Positions 1 through 6,386 of a DNA stretch of 6,609 nucleotides are shown here, one piece after another. The translations under genes and the position numbers were made by a program. This DNA comes from an uncultured Clostridia bacterium (GTDB taxonomy: Bacteria > Bacillota > Clostridia > Christensenellales > Borkfalkiaceae). How positions within the stretch are numbered: the stretch's first letter is position 1; every line of letters starts with the position of its first letter. The stretch is from the NCBI GenBank assembly GCA_947629725.1, contig CANREU010000092.1:1-6609 (forward strand), read 5' to 3'. A model generated the notes under the pieces. The model searched no databases. It had not been told where the DNA came from and saw only the letters and a list, made by a program, of their open reading frames with translations.

Positions 1-626
1 CGCAGGGGGTGCTCGGCAAGATCTTCGCCGAGGCGCGGAAGAAGGGGGTGCGCGTGCAGTTTGTCGACCGCGCCGTCCTCGACAAAGAGAGCGCGGACGG
101 GCGCCATCAGGGGGTCGTCGCCTACACGACCGACTTCGTCTATTCCGATCTTGAGGAGCTCCGCGGGGGAGAGAATTCCCTCGTCGTCCTCTGCGACGGC
201 GTGGAGGACGTGCACAATTTAGGCTCCATCCTCCGCGTCGCGGAGTGCGCGGGCGCGGAGGGGGTCGTCATCCCGAAGGCGAAGGGGGCCTCCGTCACCG
301 AGGCCGTCATCCGCATCTCCGCGGGGGCGGCGGAGCACATCAAAGTCGCCAAAGTCCCCTCGGTCAACTATGCGGTGGACGAGCTCAAAAAGATGGGCTA
401 TTGGGTGTACGCCCTCGAGGCGGACGGCGAAACGATCTACAAGGAAAAGCTCACGGGGAAGGTCGCGATCGTCGTGGGCGGGGAGGACGGCGGCGTGAAA
501 CGCCTCACGCGGGAGAAGTGCGACAAGACGCTCTCCATTCCTCTCTTCGGAAAAGTCAATTCCCTCAACGCCTCCGTGGCGCTGGGGATCGCGGTATATG
601 AGGTGGTCCGTGCAAGGGTCTCATGA
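1..626 (+). CDS. rlmB: 23S rRNA (guanosine-2'-O-)-methyltransferase RlmB/TrmH (SpoU) family, 5' partial
   Basis: SPOUT-class enzyme that uses SAM to methylate the 2'-O of a ribose; RlmB acts on a guanosine in domain V of 23S rRNA. The frame is open from base 3 with no start visible, so the N-terminus lies upstream. The GTG at 9 is internal: the flanking residues belong to the L30e-like substrate-binding domain, which ends with the typical HQGV at 105-119. About 40 residues seem to be missing for a protein of roughly 245-250 residues. The catalytic domain shows all three SPOUT motifs: EDVHNLGSILR near 205-237, IVVGGEDGGV near 469-498, and IPLFGKVNSLNASVALGI near 538-591. The usual DPHN of motif 1 reads DVHN. 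The last 29 bases overlap sigH, suggesting translational coupling. In B. subtilis the same family (yacO/rlmB) also lies just upstream of sigH, which supports this member over other SpoU paralogues. The exact target nucleotide cannot be read from sequence. Confidence 0.9.
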   Translation, partial: QGVLGKIFAEARKKGVRVQFVDRAVLDKESADGRHQGVVAYTTDFVYSDLEELRGGENSLVVLCDGVEDVHNLGSILRVAECAGAEGVVIPKAKGASVTEAVIRISAGAAEHIKVAKVPSVNYAVDELKKMGYWVYALEADGETIYKEKLTGKVAIVVGGEDGGVKRLTREKCDKTLSIPLFGKVNSLNASVALGIAVYEVVRARVS

Positions 627-1164
627 AGAAGACGAGGTGCTCGTAGCCCGCGCGCAGGGAGGGGACTCCGCTGCCGCCGAGGAGCTCATGCACCGCTATA
701 AAGACAGGGTGCTCGCCTGTGCCCGCAGGTATTTTCTCGCGGGCGCGGAGGTGGACGACCTCGTGCAGGAGGGGATGATCGGTCTCTACAAGGCGATCGG
801 AAGCTACTCTCCCGCGGCGGGGAGGAAATTCAAGAACTTCGCCTACCTCTGTGTGACGAGGCGGATCGTCGACGTGCTCCGCGCCGAGGGAAGGCGCCGT
901 GAGGACGCCCTCGACGACCCCGACTCCCTCGAGGGCGGGGATACCCCCGAGGACTTTTTGCTCGACGGGGAGTCCCTCGCCGAGTTCCGCGAGAAACTTC
1001 TCAAGGTGCTCTCCGACTTTGAATACCGCGTCGTCACCCTCTATCTCGACGGGCTGAAATACGCGCAGATCTGCGAGGCGACGGGAAAACCTTTGAAGAG
1101 CGTCGACAACGCCCTCGCCCGCGCCAAGCGGAAGCTGGCGAGCACCTACACCGAACAAGCGTAA
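598..1164 (+). CDS. sigH: RNA polymerase sigma factor SigH (Spo0H-type, sigma-70 family)
   Basis: Alternative sigma factor of 188 residues that directs RNA polymerase to its own promoter set; in B. subtilis SigH serves the transition to stationary phase, sporulation and competence. Region 2.1 spans about residues 13-50 and includes ARRYFLAGAE, as in Bacillus SigH. Region 2.2 is DDLVQEGMIGLYKAI (53-67). Regions 2.3-2.4, which read the -10 element, are FKNFAYLCVTRRIVDVLR (78-95). Region 4 is LSDFEYRVVTLYLDG (138-152), with a helix-turn-helix ending in KSVDNALARAKRKL (167-180). The linker (96-130) is acidic, and the protein is about 30 residues shorter than Bacillus SigH. The ATG at 598 has only a weak GGGGA (584-588) upstream; GTG 610, with AGGTGG at 601-606, is an alternative but that spacing is tight. 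Both starts lie inside rlmB, so coupling is likely. I see no separate promoter. The family call is firm; a sporulation role is not shown by the window. Confidence 0.9.
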   Translation: MRWSVQGSHEEDEVLVARAQGGDSAAAEELMHRYKDRVLACARRYFLAGAEVDDLVQEGMIGLYKAIGSYSPAAGRKFKNFAYLCVTRRIVDVLRAEGRRREDALDDPDSLEGGDTPEDFLLDGESLAEFREKLLKVLSDFEYRVVTLYLDGLKYAQICEATGKPLKSVDNALARAKRKLASTYTEQA

Positions 1165-1173
1165 GGAGGAGCT

Positions 1174-2904
1174 ATGTTTACATCCCTCTACCGCAGATTC
1201 CGCCCCGAGGGGTTTGAAGGGATCGTGCGGCAGGAGCACGTCGTGCGCGTGCTCACCAATCAGATCGAGACGGGCGCCATCGGCCACGCCTACCTCTTCT
1301 GCGGCCCCCGCGGCACGGGCAAGACGAGCGTCGCCCGTATCTTTGCGCGCGCCGTCAACTGCGAGCATCCCGTAAACGGTTCTCCCTGCGGCAAGTGCCC
1401 GAGCTGCCTCGCCCTCGCGGAGGGGAGCCTCGACGTCACCGAGATCGACGCCGCCTCCAACAACGGCGTGAACGAGATGCGCGATCTCCGCGAAAAAGTG
1501 CAATATCCCCCCGTAAACGGGAAATATAAAGTGTATATTGTCGACGAAGTGCACATGCTCACGGACAGCGCCTTCAACGCCCTTCTGAAGACTTTGGAGG
1601 AGCCGCCCGCACACGCCGTGTTCATTCTCGCGACGACGGAACCCCACAAGATCCCGCCCACCATCCTCTCCCGCTGCATGCGTTTGGACTTCAAACTCAT
1701 CCCCGAGGAGGACCTCGAAAAGCACCTTGTGCGGGTGCTCGACGAGATCGGGAAGACCTACGAGCCCGAGGCGGTCGCCGCCATTGCCCGCGCCGGCGCG
1801 GGGAGCGATAGAGACATGCTCTCCATCGCGGAGACCTGTATCGCCTACGGCGGCGAACTCACCTACGAAGGGGTGAGCGCGGTGCTCGGGGCGGCGGATT
1901 TCAAGGAGATCTGCACCCTCGGCGAGGCGGTCGTAAACTCCGACGGGGGAACGGCGGTCGGGCTCGTCGAGAAGATCCTCGGAGAGGGGAAGTCGGTCGG
2001 CGTCCTCCTCCGCGATCTTCTGCAATTCCTCAACCGCCTCGCGGTCGCAAAGACGTGCTCTTCGGCAGAAAAGCTCCTGTCCCTTCCCCACGATCTCTTC
2101 CTCGAGGTGAAGAGAGTGGCGGACGGCGCCGACGGGAAGACCGTCCTCCGCGCGACGGAGATCCTCGCAAAGACGGAGACCGACCTCCGCGCCTCCGCGT
2201 CCCCGCGCATCGCCCTCGAGACCGCGATCCTGCGGGCGGCGGTGCCCGAGACGGACTACGACGTCGACGCCCTTCTTGCGCGCGTCTCCAAATTGGAGAA
2301 GGAGATCAAAGAACTCTCCGCCCGCCCCGCGGCGTCCGTCCTTCCCGCCCCCGCGCCCGCACCCATAGTTTCCGCGCCGAAGGCGGAGGAAAGAGCGGAG
2401 GAGCCCGCCTTCCGCGAGCCCTTCCCGCCCGAAGAGGAGCCCGTGTTCGATGAGGCGATCTTCTCCGGGCCGCCCGAAGAGCCCGCGCCCGCTCCGCGTG
2501 CGCCCGTAAAAGAGGAGCCTATAAAAGAGGGACCCGTAAGAGAGGAGCCCAAAAAAGAGCAGCCCGCCGCGGAAGCGCCCGTTTCCGCGCCCTCGTCGGC
2601 GGAGGAGGCATACGGCAAATTCATGCGCGCCCTTCGGCGGACCTTCAAAAACGGCGTGCTCTTCACGATGTGCTCCGACCTCGAGACGGCGTTTGAAGGG
2701 GGCACCCTCGTCTTCTTCACGGACAGCGAGACGGTGTTCCGCGCCCTCACGCGGGAGGACCACGCGAAGGCGATGGATGAGGCGCTCCGCTCGGTGGGGG
2801 TCGTCTCCCACGAAGTGCGCCTGAAAAAGGCGGGCCCTCCGCGGGGCTCGGGACTGGAACAGCTCAAGCGGGATTTCAAGGATTATCCCGTCGAACTCAA
2901 ATAA
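1174..2904 (+). CDS. dnaX: DNA polymerase III subunits gamma/tau (clamp loader)
   Basis: AAA+ ATPase of the replisome clamp loader; it opens the beta clamp and, as tau, tethers polymerase and helicase. The 576 residues are full length for a Firmicutes tau. Visible motifs are Walker A GPRGTGKTS (44-52), four zinc-binding cysteines (C63, C72, C75, C78), Walker B YIVDEVH (121-127), sensor-1 region ATTEPHKIPP (153-162) and the SRC motif with its arginine finger (166-168). Domain III follows to about residue 365, then a short coiled segment KLEKEIKEL (373-381), a Pro/Glu/Ala-rich linker (about 384-474) and a compact C-terminal tau domain (about 475-576). The linker holds a small tandem repeat. The start has a strong AAGGAGGAG at 1163-1171, nine bases after the sigH stop. 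ybaB and recR follow, the usual Firmicutes partners. I see no convincing programmed frameshift signal for a separate gamma form. Confidence 0.97.
   Translation: MFTSLYRRFRPEGFEGIVRQEHVVRVLTNQIETGAIGHAYLFCGPRGTGKTSVARIFARAVNCEHPVNGSPCGKCPSCLALAEGSLDVTEIDAASNNGVNEMRDLREKVQYPPVNGKYKVYIVDEVHMLTDSAFNALLKTLEEPPAHAVFILATTEPHKIPPTILSRCMRLDFKLIPEEDLEKHLVRVLDEIGKTYEPEAVAAIARAGAGSDRDMLSIAETCIAYGGELTYEGVSAVLGAADFKEICTLGEAVVNSDGGTAVGLVEKILGEGKSVGVLLRDLLQFLNRLAVAKTCSSAEKLLSLPHDLFLEVKRVADGADGKTVLRATEILAKTETDLRASASPRIALETAILRAAVPETDYDVDALLARVSKLEKEIKELSARPAASVLPAPAPAPIVSAPKAEERAEEPAFREPFPPEEEPVFDEAIFSGPPEEPAPAPRAPVKEEPIKEGPVREEPKKEQPAAEAPVSAPSSAEEAYGKFMRALRRTFKNGVLFTMCSDLETAFEGGTLVFFTDSETVFRALTREDHAKAMDEALRSVGVVSHEVRLKKAGPPRGSGLEQLKRDFKDYPVELK
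2506..2565 (+). repeat. Four 15-bp imperfect tandem repeats in the tau linker of dnaX
   Basis: Four in-frame 15-bp units start at 2506, 2521, 2536 and 2551. They encode VKEEP, IKEGP, VREEP and KKEQP (residues 445-464). Each unit has an A-rich start, GAG in the third codon and a final Pro codon. The copies differ at only a few bases each, so recent duplication within the flexible linker is likely. The unit count may vary between strains. Confidence 0.85.
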
Positions 2905-2917
2905 AGGAGAAAGGAAT

Positions 2918-3256
2918 ATGTCTTACGGCAGAGGCGCCGGGGGCGGCATGGGCAACATGCAAAACCTCATGAAGCAGGCGCAGAAGATGCAGGAAGAGAT
3001 GCAGGAGACCGAAAAGCTCCTCGAGGACTGGGAGATCGTGGGCACCGCGGGCGGCGAGGCGGTCGTCGTCTACATGAACGCCAAGAAGAAGATCGACGGC
3101 ATCGAGATCGACAAGTCGGTCATCGACCCCGAGGACGAGGAGTTTTTGGAGGACCTCATCCTTGCCGCCATCAACGACGGCTACAAGAAGGCGGACGAGG
3201 TCTATAAGGAGAAAATGGGCAAATTTGCAGGCATCGGCGGGGGAGGGCTCTTTTAA
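2918..3256 (+). CDS. ybaB: YbaB/EbfC family nucleoid-associated DNA-binding protein
   Basis: Small dimeric DNA-binding protein of 112 residues, close to the family's usual 100-110; it is called YaaK in B. subtilis. After a Gly-rich start (GRGAGGGMG, residues 4-12) comes a long Met/Gln/Glu-rich helix beginning MQNLMKQAQKMQEEMQ. Beta strands follow with the family pattern of a GG followed by alternating hydrophobics (GGEAVVVYMN), then IDGIEIDKSVIDPEDEEFLEDLILAAIN. A helix and a Gly-rich tail (GIGGGGLF) close the protein. Family members bind DNA through the dimer and have been linked to nucleoid organisation and to replication or recombination through their dnaX-recR neighbourhood; the precise function is unsettled. 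AAGGAG at 2904-2909 and a second AAAGGA just before the ATG support the start. Its terminal Gly codons also supply the recR ribosome binding site. Confidence 0.93.
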   Translation: MSYGRGAGGGMGNMQNLMKQAQKMQEEMQETEKLLEDWEIVGTAGGEAVVVYMNAKKKIDGIEIDKSVIDPEDEEFLEDLILAAINDGYKKADEVYKEKMGKFAGIGGGGLF

Positions 3257-3850
3257 GTGGAGGTCTTTATCGAACCGATCGCGCGGCTCATCAACGAATT
3301 TTCCAAGCTCCCGGGCGTCGGCGCCAAAACGGCCCAGCGCTACGCCTACCGCGTCGTCAACATGCCCGAGAGCGAGGCCCGCGCCTTTGCAGACGCCATC
3401 CTCGGCGTAAAACAGAAGGTGCACCTCTGCAAGGTGTGCGGCAACTTCACGGACGAGGAGGTCTGTTCTGTTTGTCGCCTTCGCGACAGGTCCACGATCT
3501 GCGTGGTGAAGGAGCCGAAGGACGTCGTCGCCCTCGAAAAACTGCACGAATACAAGGGGGTCTACCACGTTTTGCACGGCGTCATCGACCCCATGAACAA
3601 GGTGGCCCCGGGCGACATCCGCATCCGCGAGCTCCTCGCCCGCATTGCGGAGGGCGGGGTGAACGAGGTCATCATGGCGACCAATCCCGACGTCGAGGGG
3701 GAGATGACGGCGATGTACATCGCAAAGCTGTTGAAGCCCCTCGGGGTGAAGGTGACCCGCCTCGCCCACGGCATTCCCGTCGGCGGCGAACTCGAATATA
3801 CGGACGAAGTCACCCTCTCCCGTGCCCTCGTCGAGCGCAAAGAACTCTGA
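3257..3850 (+). CDS. recR: Recombination mediator protein RecR
   Basis: RecR works with RecO (and RecF) to load RecA onto SSB-coated DNA during gap and break repair. At 197 residues it matches the family length. Visible features are the helix-hairpin-helix FSKLPGVGAKTAQRYAYR (15-32), a C4 zinc finger (C58, C61, C70, C73), a Toprim domain beginning about residue 79 (STICVVKEPKDVVALE, then ATNPDVEGEMTA), and the C-terminal signature GIPVGGELEYTDEVTL. Translation starts at GTG 3257, directly abutting the ybaB stop at 3254-3256. The Shine-Dalgarno GGGGGAGGG (3239-3247) lies within the last Gly codons of ybaB, with about 9 bases to the GTG. Coupled translation with ybaB is therefore likely. Confidence 0.96.
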   Translation: MEVFIEPIARLINEFSKLPGVGAKTAQRYAYRVVNMPESEARAFADAILGVKQKVHLCKVCGNFTDEEVCSVCRLRDRSTICVVKEPKDVVALEKLHEYKGVYHVLHGVIDPMNKVAPGDIRIRELLARIAEGGVNEVIMATNPDVEGEMTAMYIAKLLKPLGVKVTRLAHGIPVGGELEYTDEVTLSRALVERKEL

Positions 3851-3863
3851 AAGGGGGGATTTT

Positions 3864-4838
3864 ATGGAGATTTCCGTGCTCGGCTGCGGCAGGTGGGGCT
3901 CCTTCCTCGCCTGGTACCTCTCCCGCAAGGGGCATAAAGTCGCAAACTGGGGTCCCGAAGAGGGGGAGTCGTACCGCGTCCTGAAGGAGACGGGGCGCAA
4001 CGAATACGTCGCCCTCGACGAAAAAATCGAACTCACCTGCGATTTACAATACGCGGTGGAGCGGGCGGAGATCATCGTCATCTCCATCTCGGCGCAGGGC
4101 CTGCGCGGGTTCATGGAGAAGGTGACGAAATACCCCGTCTCGGGGAAAATTTTCGTCCTCTGCATGAAGGGCATCGAGGAGGATACGGGCAAGCGCCTCT
4201 CCGAGATCGTAACAGAGAGCGGCGTTCCGAAGGAGAAGATCGCCGTTTGGGTGGGCCCGGGGCACATCCAGAGCTTCGTGAAGGGGGTGCCCAACTGCAT
4301 GGTCATCGACTCGGAGAACGACGACCTAAAGCGCACGCTCGCCGACTCCTTCCGCAGCGGCCTCATCCGCTTTTACTACGGGGAGGACCTCATCGGCACC
4401 GAGATCGGGGCGGCGGCGAAGAACGTGATGGGCATCGCCGCGGGCGTTCTCGACGTCATCTGCCCGCCTCTTAAGGGGGCGCTCATGTCGCGGGGGGCAA
4501 GGGAAGTTGCCCGCCTCATCAAGGCGATGGGGGGGAACGAGCTCTCCGCCTACGGCCTCGCCCACCTCGGCGACTACGAAACGACGCTGTTTTCGCCCTA
4601 CTCCCACAACCGCGCCTACGGGGAAATGCTCGCAAAGGGGGAGCGCTTTTCCAAACTTGCGGAGGGGGTCGCGACCTCCCGCGCCATGCTCCTCCTCGGA
4701 AAGATGCACGGCGTGGAATTGCCGATAACCGAGGCCGTCTGCAGGGTCTGCTACGGCGCGGGGGACGACGCCGCCCGCTGCCGCGAGGAGATCGGCAAGC
4801 TCTTCACTCGCCCGATGAAGACGGAAATGTACTCGTAA
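3864..4838 (+). CDS. gpsA: Glycerol-3-phosphate dehydrogenase [NAD(P)+], GpsA family (divergent)
   Basis: Predicted cytosolic enzyme that reduces dihydroxyacetone phosphate to sn-glycerol-3-phosphate, the phospholipid backbone. The start is ATG 3864 with AAGGGGGGA at 3851-3859; an in-frame upstream extension to 3822 would overlap recR and is rejected. That gives 324 residues, near the usual 325-345. Visible features are the Rossmann motif GCGRWG (7-12), an RNEY segment (45-48) like the family RN.Y/F stretch, CMKG with the substrate-site Lys (K102), and EIGAAAKNVMGIAAG (180-194) with the catalytic Lys (K186) and Asn (N187). GLAHLGDYETTLFSP.SHNRAYG follows, with D237, N249 and R250. Several signatures are off the textbook form: GPGHIQSF stands where most GpsA have GPSFA.E, and LGDYETTLFS replaces LGDLxxTCxS. 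It may be a lineage-specific GpsA branch or a paralogue. It is the last gene of the run. Confidence 0.82.
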   Translation: MEISVLGCGRWGSFLAWYLSRKGHKVANWGPEEGESYRVLKETGRNEYVALDEKIELTCDLQYAVERAEIIVISISAQGLRGFMEKVTKYPVSGKIFVLCMKGIEEDTGKRLSEIVTESGVPKEKIAVWVGPGHIQSFVKGVPNCMVIDSENDDLKRTLADSFRSGLIRFYYGEDLIGTEIGAAAKNVMGIAAGVLDVICPPLKGALMSRGAREVARLIKAMGGNELSAYGLAHLGDYETTLFSPYSHNRAYGEMLAKGERFSKLAEGVATSRAMLLLGKMHGVELPITEAVCRVCYGAGDDAARCREEIGKLFTRPMKTEMYS

Positions 4839-4840
4839 CC

Positions 4841-4861
4841 CGCAAATTTTCCCCGTTTGCG
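4841..4861 (+). other. Weak hairpin after gpsA (no U-tract)
   Basis: CGCAAA (4841-4846) can pair with TTTGCG (4856-4861) across a nine-base loop, starting two bases after the gpsA stop. No T-run follows, so it is a poor intrinsic terminator. It may protect the mRNA 3' end or be chance. Termination of the left operon is not clearly marked in this gap. Confidence 0.35.
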
Positions 4862-4867
4862 TAGTAC

Positions 4868-4880
4868 TATGTCAGACATA
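4868..4880. promoter_or_regulatory. 13-bp palindrome, possible operator
   Basis: TATGTC, one central A, then GACATA: perfect six-base arms, typical in size for a dimeric repressor or activator site. It lies in the gap between gpsA and the glycosyltransferase gene, 55 bases upstream of the -35 box at 4936. That distance suits an activator or looping site better than direct occlusion. No cognate regulator is encoded in the window. Confidence 0.3.
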
Positions 4881-4910
4881 AACAAGGAATAGCGCAGGAA
4901 ATTTCGCAAG

Positions 4911-4964
4911 AAAATGAAAAATTTTCCGTCCGAACTTGTCATTGCGGAACAAATGTGCTATAAT
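4911..4964 (+). promoter_or_regulatory. Strong sigma-A-type promoter with UP-like element and extended -10
   Basis: The -35 box TTGTCA (4936-4941) and -10 box TATAAT (4959-4964) are separated by exactly 17 bases. TGC precedes the -10 box (4956-4958), giving the TGn extension. An A/T-rich block at 4911-4925 sits where an UP element would. The predicted start of transcription is 4971-4972, which coincides with the ATG of the glycosyltransferase gene. Confidence 0.85.
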
Positions 4965-4971
4965 CGATTAC

Positions 4972-6210
4972 ATGAAGATAGATAAGCCGAAAGAGCAACA
5001 AACGGAACAAGAGAGAAACAAAAAGCCGCGCGTGATTTTCCCGTTCACGGAAGCAGGGCTCGGGCATATCATGCCGCTTATCGCCCTCGCGGATAAATTC
5101 GAGGAGCTCTACGGCGACCGCGTGGAAGTCGTCCGTTCGAGCTTTTTCTCGGAGAGCGGCGACGAGGGGTTGAAGGCGTTCGAAGAAATGCTTTGCAACA
5201 CCGTCGTCCGTGCGAATAAGAATACGCTGTTCGGGTTTTTCATGACCTTCAACATGGACCTTTGGGGGGTGCAGATCGCAACAGGCGCGACTATGCGCCA
5301 CTGCAAGGCAGGGACAAGGAAGGCGGGGATCCTCCACATGGCGGAGTTGAAACCCGACCTTGTCGTCAGCACCCATTGGGCGACCAACTACTACGCCGAG
5401 CACCTCGACCCCAAGCCTCTCACCGCGATGTACTGTCCCGACGCAGAGATGAACCCGCTCTTTTGCTACGATTGCGACCTTGCGATGGTCTCCACCGATA
5501 CGGGCTACGAGGCGGCGCGCAAGAAATACGCGCACCGTTTCAACGAGAAAAATCTCCGCCGCGTGCCCTATATCATCCGCAACGAGGCGTTTGACCTCCC
5601 GCGGGACAAAAAGGAACTCCGCCGCAGGCTCGGTATTCCCGAGGATAAATTCACCGTTCTCCTCGCGGAGGGCGGGTATGGCATCGGGAGAATGGAGGAG
5701 ATCTGCGAGGTCGTTCTCGCGCGCGATCTTCCCGTCACCCTCATTCCCGTCTGCGGCAAAAATGTAGAACTCTACGAAAAACTCCGCACGATGAAAAGCC
5801 GCGGAAAAACGACCTTCGTACCCGTCTCTTTTACCGACCGCATGCTCGAATACGAGGCCGCGTCCGACCTTTTCTGCGGCAAGAGCGGCGCGAACGTCAT
5901 TGCCGAAGCCTGCTTTTTCGGCGTTCCGCAGATCGTCACGCACTATGCCACGAATATCGAACAGCATATCGGAGAGTACTATGTCGAGACGGTGGGGAGC
6001 GCGCTTAAAATATTCGACGCGGCAAAAACCGTCGATCAGATCGAGGAATTTTTGAACGATCCCGCAAAGTTGGAGCCGCTCCGCTTGGCGGCGGAGAGCC
6101 AGCGGGGGAATTACGGCACGGAGAAGAGCGTAAAACTTCTTTTCGAGCTTCTCGCCGAAAAATTTCCCTCCATTCGCCGCGAGGGAGACGAACGTCCTTC
6201 GGAGAAGTAA
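4972..6210 (+). CDS. GT28-type (MGDG synthase/MurG-like) glycosyltransferase
   Basis: GT-B fold enzyme expected to transfer a sugar from a nucleotide-sugar donor to a lipid or lipid-linked acceptor at the inner membrane face; acceptor and sugar are unknown. It has 412 residues from ATG 4972. The N-terminal domain opens with RVIFPFTEAGLGHIMPLIALAD (key GLGH at 29-32), comparable to the Gly-rich acceptor loop of MurG and MGDG synthases. PDLVVSTHW and MYCPDAEMNPL follow. The C-terminal donor domain has AEGGYGIG (232-239), then FCGKSGANVIAEACFFGVPQIV with the donor-site pattern around residues 302-320 (E312). There is no signal peptide or membrane helix, as expected for a peripheral enzyme. The first 20 residues are highly charged and precede the fold; GTG 5032 is an alternative start without a good Shine-Dalgarno. 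It has its own promoter and terminator, so it is probably monocistronic. Diacylglycerol glucosyl- or galactosyltransferase is one possibility; a secondary-metabolite or cell-wall role is another. Confidence 0.8.
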   Translation: MKIDKPKEQQTEQERNKKPRVIFPFTEAGLGHIMPLIALADKFEELYGDRVEVVRSSFFSESGDEGLKAFEEMLCNTVVRANKNTLFGFFMTFNMDLWGVQIATGATMRHCKAGTRKAGILHMAELKPDLVVSTHWATNYYAEHLDPKPLTAMYCPDAEMNPLFCYDCDLAMVSTDTGYEAARKKYAHRFNEKNLRRVPYIIRNEAFDLPRDKKELRRRLGIPEDKFTVLLAEGGYGIGRMEEICEVVLARDLPVTLIPVCGKNVELYEKLRTMKSRGKTTFVPVSFTDRMLEYEAASDLFCGKSGANVIAEACFFGVPQIVTHYATNIEQHIGEYYVETVGSALKIFDAAKTVDQIEEFLNDPAKLEPLRLAAESQRGNYGTEKSVKLLFELLAEKFPSIRREGDERPSEK

Positions 6211-6226
6211 GCCGTAAATTTTCCGC

Positions 6227-6251
6227 AAAATCCGAAAAAATTCGGATTTTT
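6227..6251 (+). terminator. Intrinsic terminator after the glycosyltransferase gene
   Basis: A ten-base stem AAAATCCGAA (6227-6236) pairs with TTCGGATTTT (6241-6250) across an AAAA loop, and the T-run reaches 6251. It starts 16 bases after the stop codon. The A-run on the left arm could make it work on both strands. Confidence 0.85.
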
Positions 6252-6263
6252 CCGCGCAAACGC

Positions 6264-6292
6264 TTGACTTTCTCTTTTCGTTCGGGTATCAT
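6264..6292 (+). promoter_or_regulatory. Promoter of the tRNA-Val/tRNA-Leu unit
   Basis: TTGACT (6264-6269), a 17-base spacer and TATCAT (6287-6292) form a good sigma-A-type promoter. Transcription should start near 6299, leaving a leader of about nine bases before the tRNA at 6308. It begins 12 bases downstream of the preceding terminator. Confidence 0.8.
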
Positions 6293-6307
6293 ATTCTTGT
6301 TGTACGC

Positions 6308-6384
<77 letters not shown>

Positions 6385-6386
6385 CC

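Noticed and set aside
1165..1173. SRP RNA gene next to dnaX, as in Bacillus
   Set aside because: Only nine bases separate sigH and dnaX, so there is no room for it here.
2551..2557. A6-G run in dnaX as a frameshift or slippage site for making gamma
   Set aside because: The base before the run is C, so the A_AAA_AAG heptamer is broken. Shifting by one base in either direction does not reach a prompt stop: the -1 frame stops only at 2694-2696, and the other frame runs on further. No stimulatory hairpin or internal Shine-Dalgarno stood out.
565..2811. Open frame of 748 codons on the - strand opposite sigH and dnaX
   Set aside because: It lies antisense to two certain genes. Strong G/C third-position bias removes stops in the complementary frame, and the translation is low-complexity Arg/Gly/Leu-rich with no recognisable domain.
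3822..3863. Upstream extension of gpsA into recR
   Set aside because: The ATG at 3864 has a strong AAGGGGGGA and begins right at the Rossmann fold; the extension is not family sequence.
2897..4366. Open frame of 489 codons on the - strand opposite ybaB, recR and gpsA
   Set aside because: It is the complement of three well-supported genes and has the same composition artefact: His/Asp/Leu-rich stretches with no motifs.
4936..4971. TTG at 4936 as the start of the glycosyltransferase
   Set aside because: It is the -35 box of the promoter and lies upstream of the predicted transcription start, so it cannot be in the mRNA made from that promoter.
4939..6228. Open frame of 429 codons on the - strand opposite the glycosyltransferase gene
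   Set aside because: It is a shadow of the conserved GT28 gene, which has a matching promoter, terminator and family motifs on the + strand.
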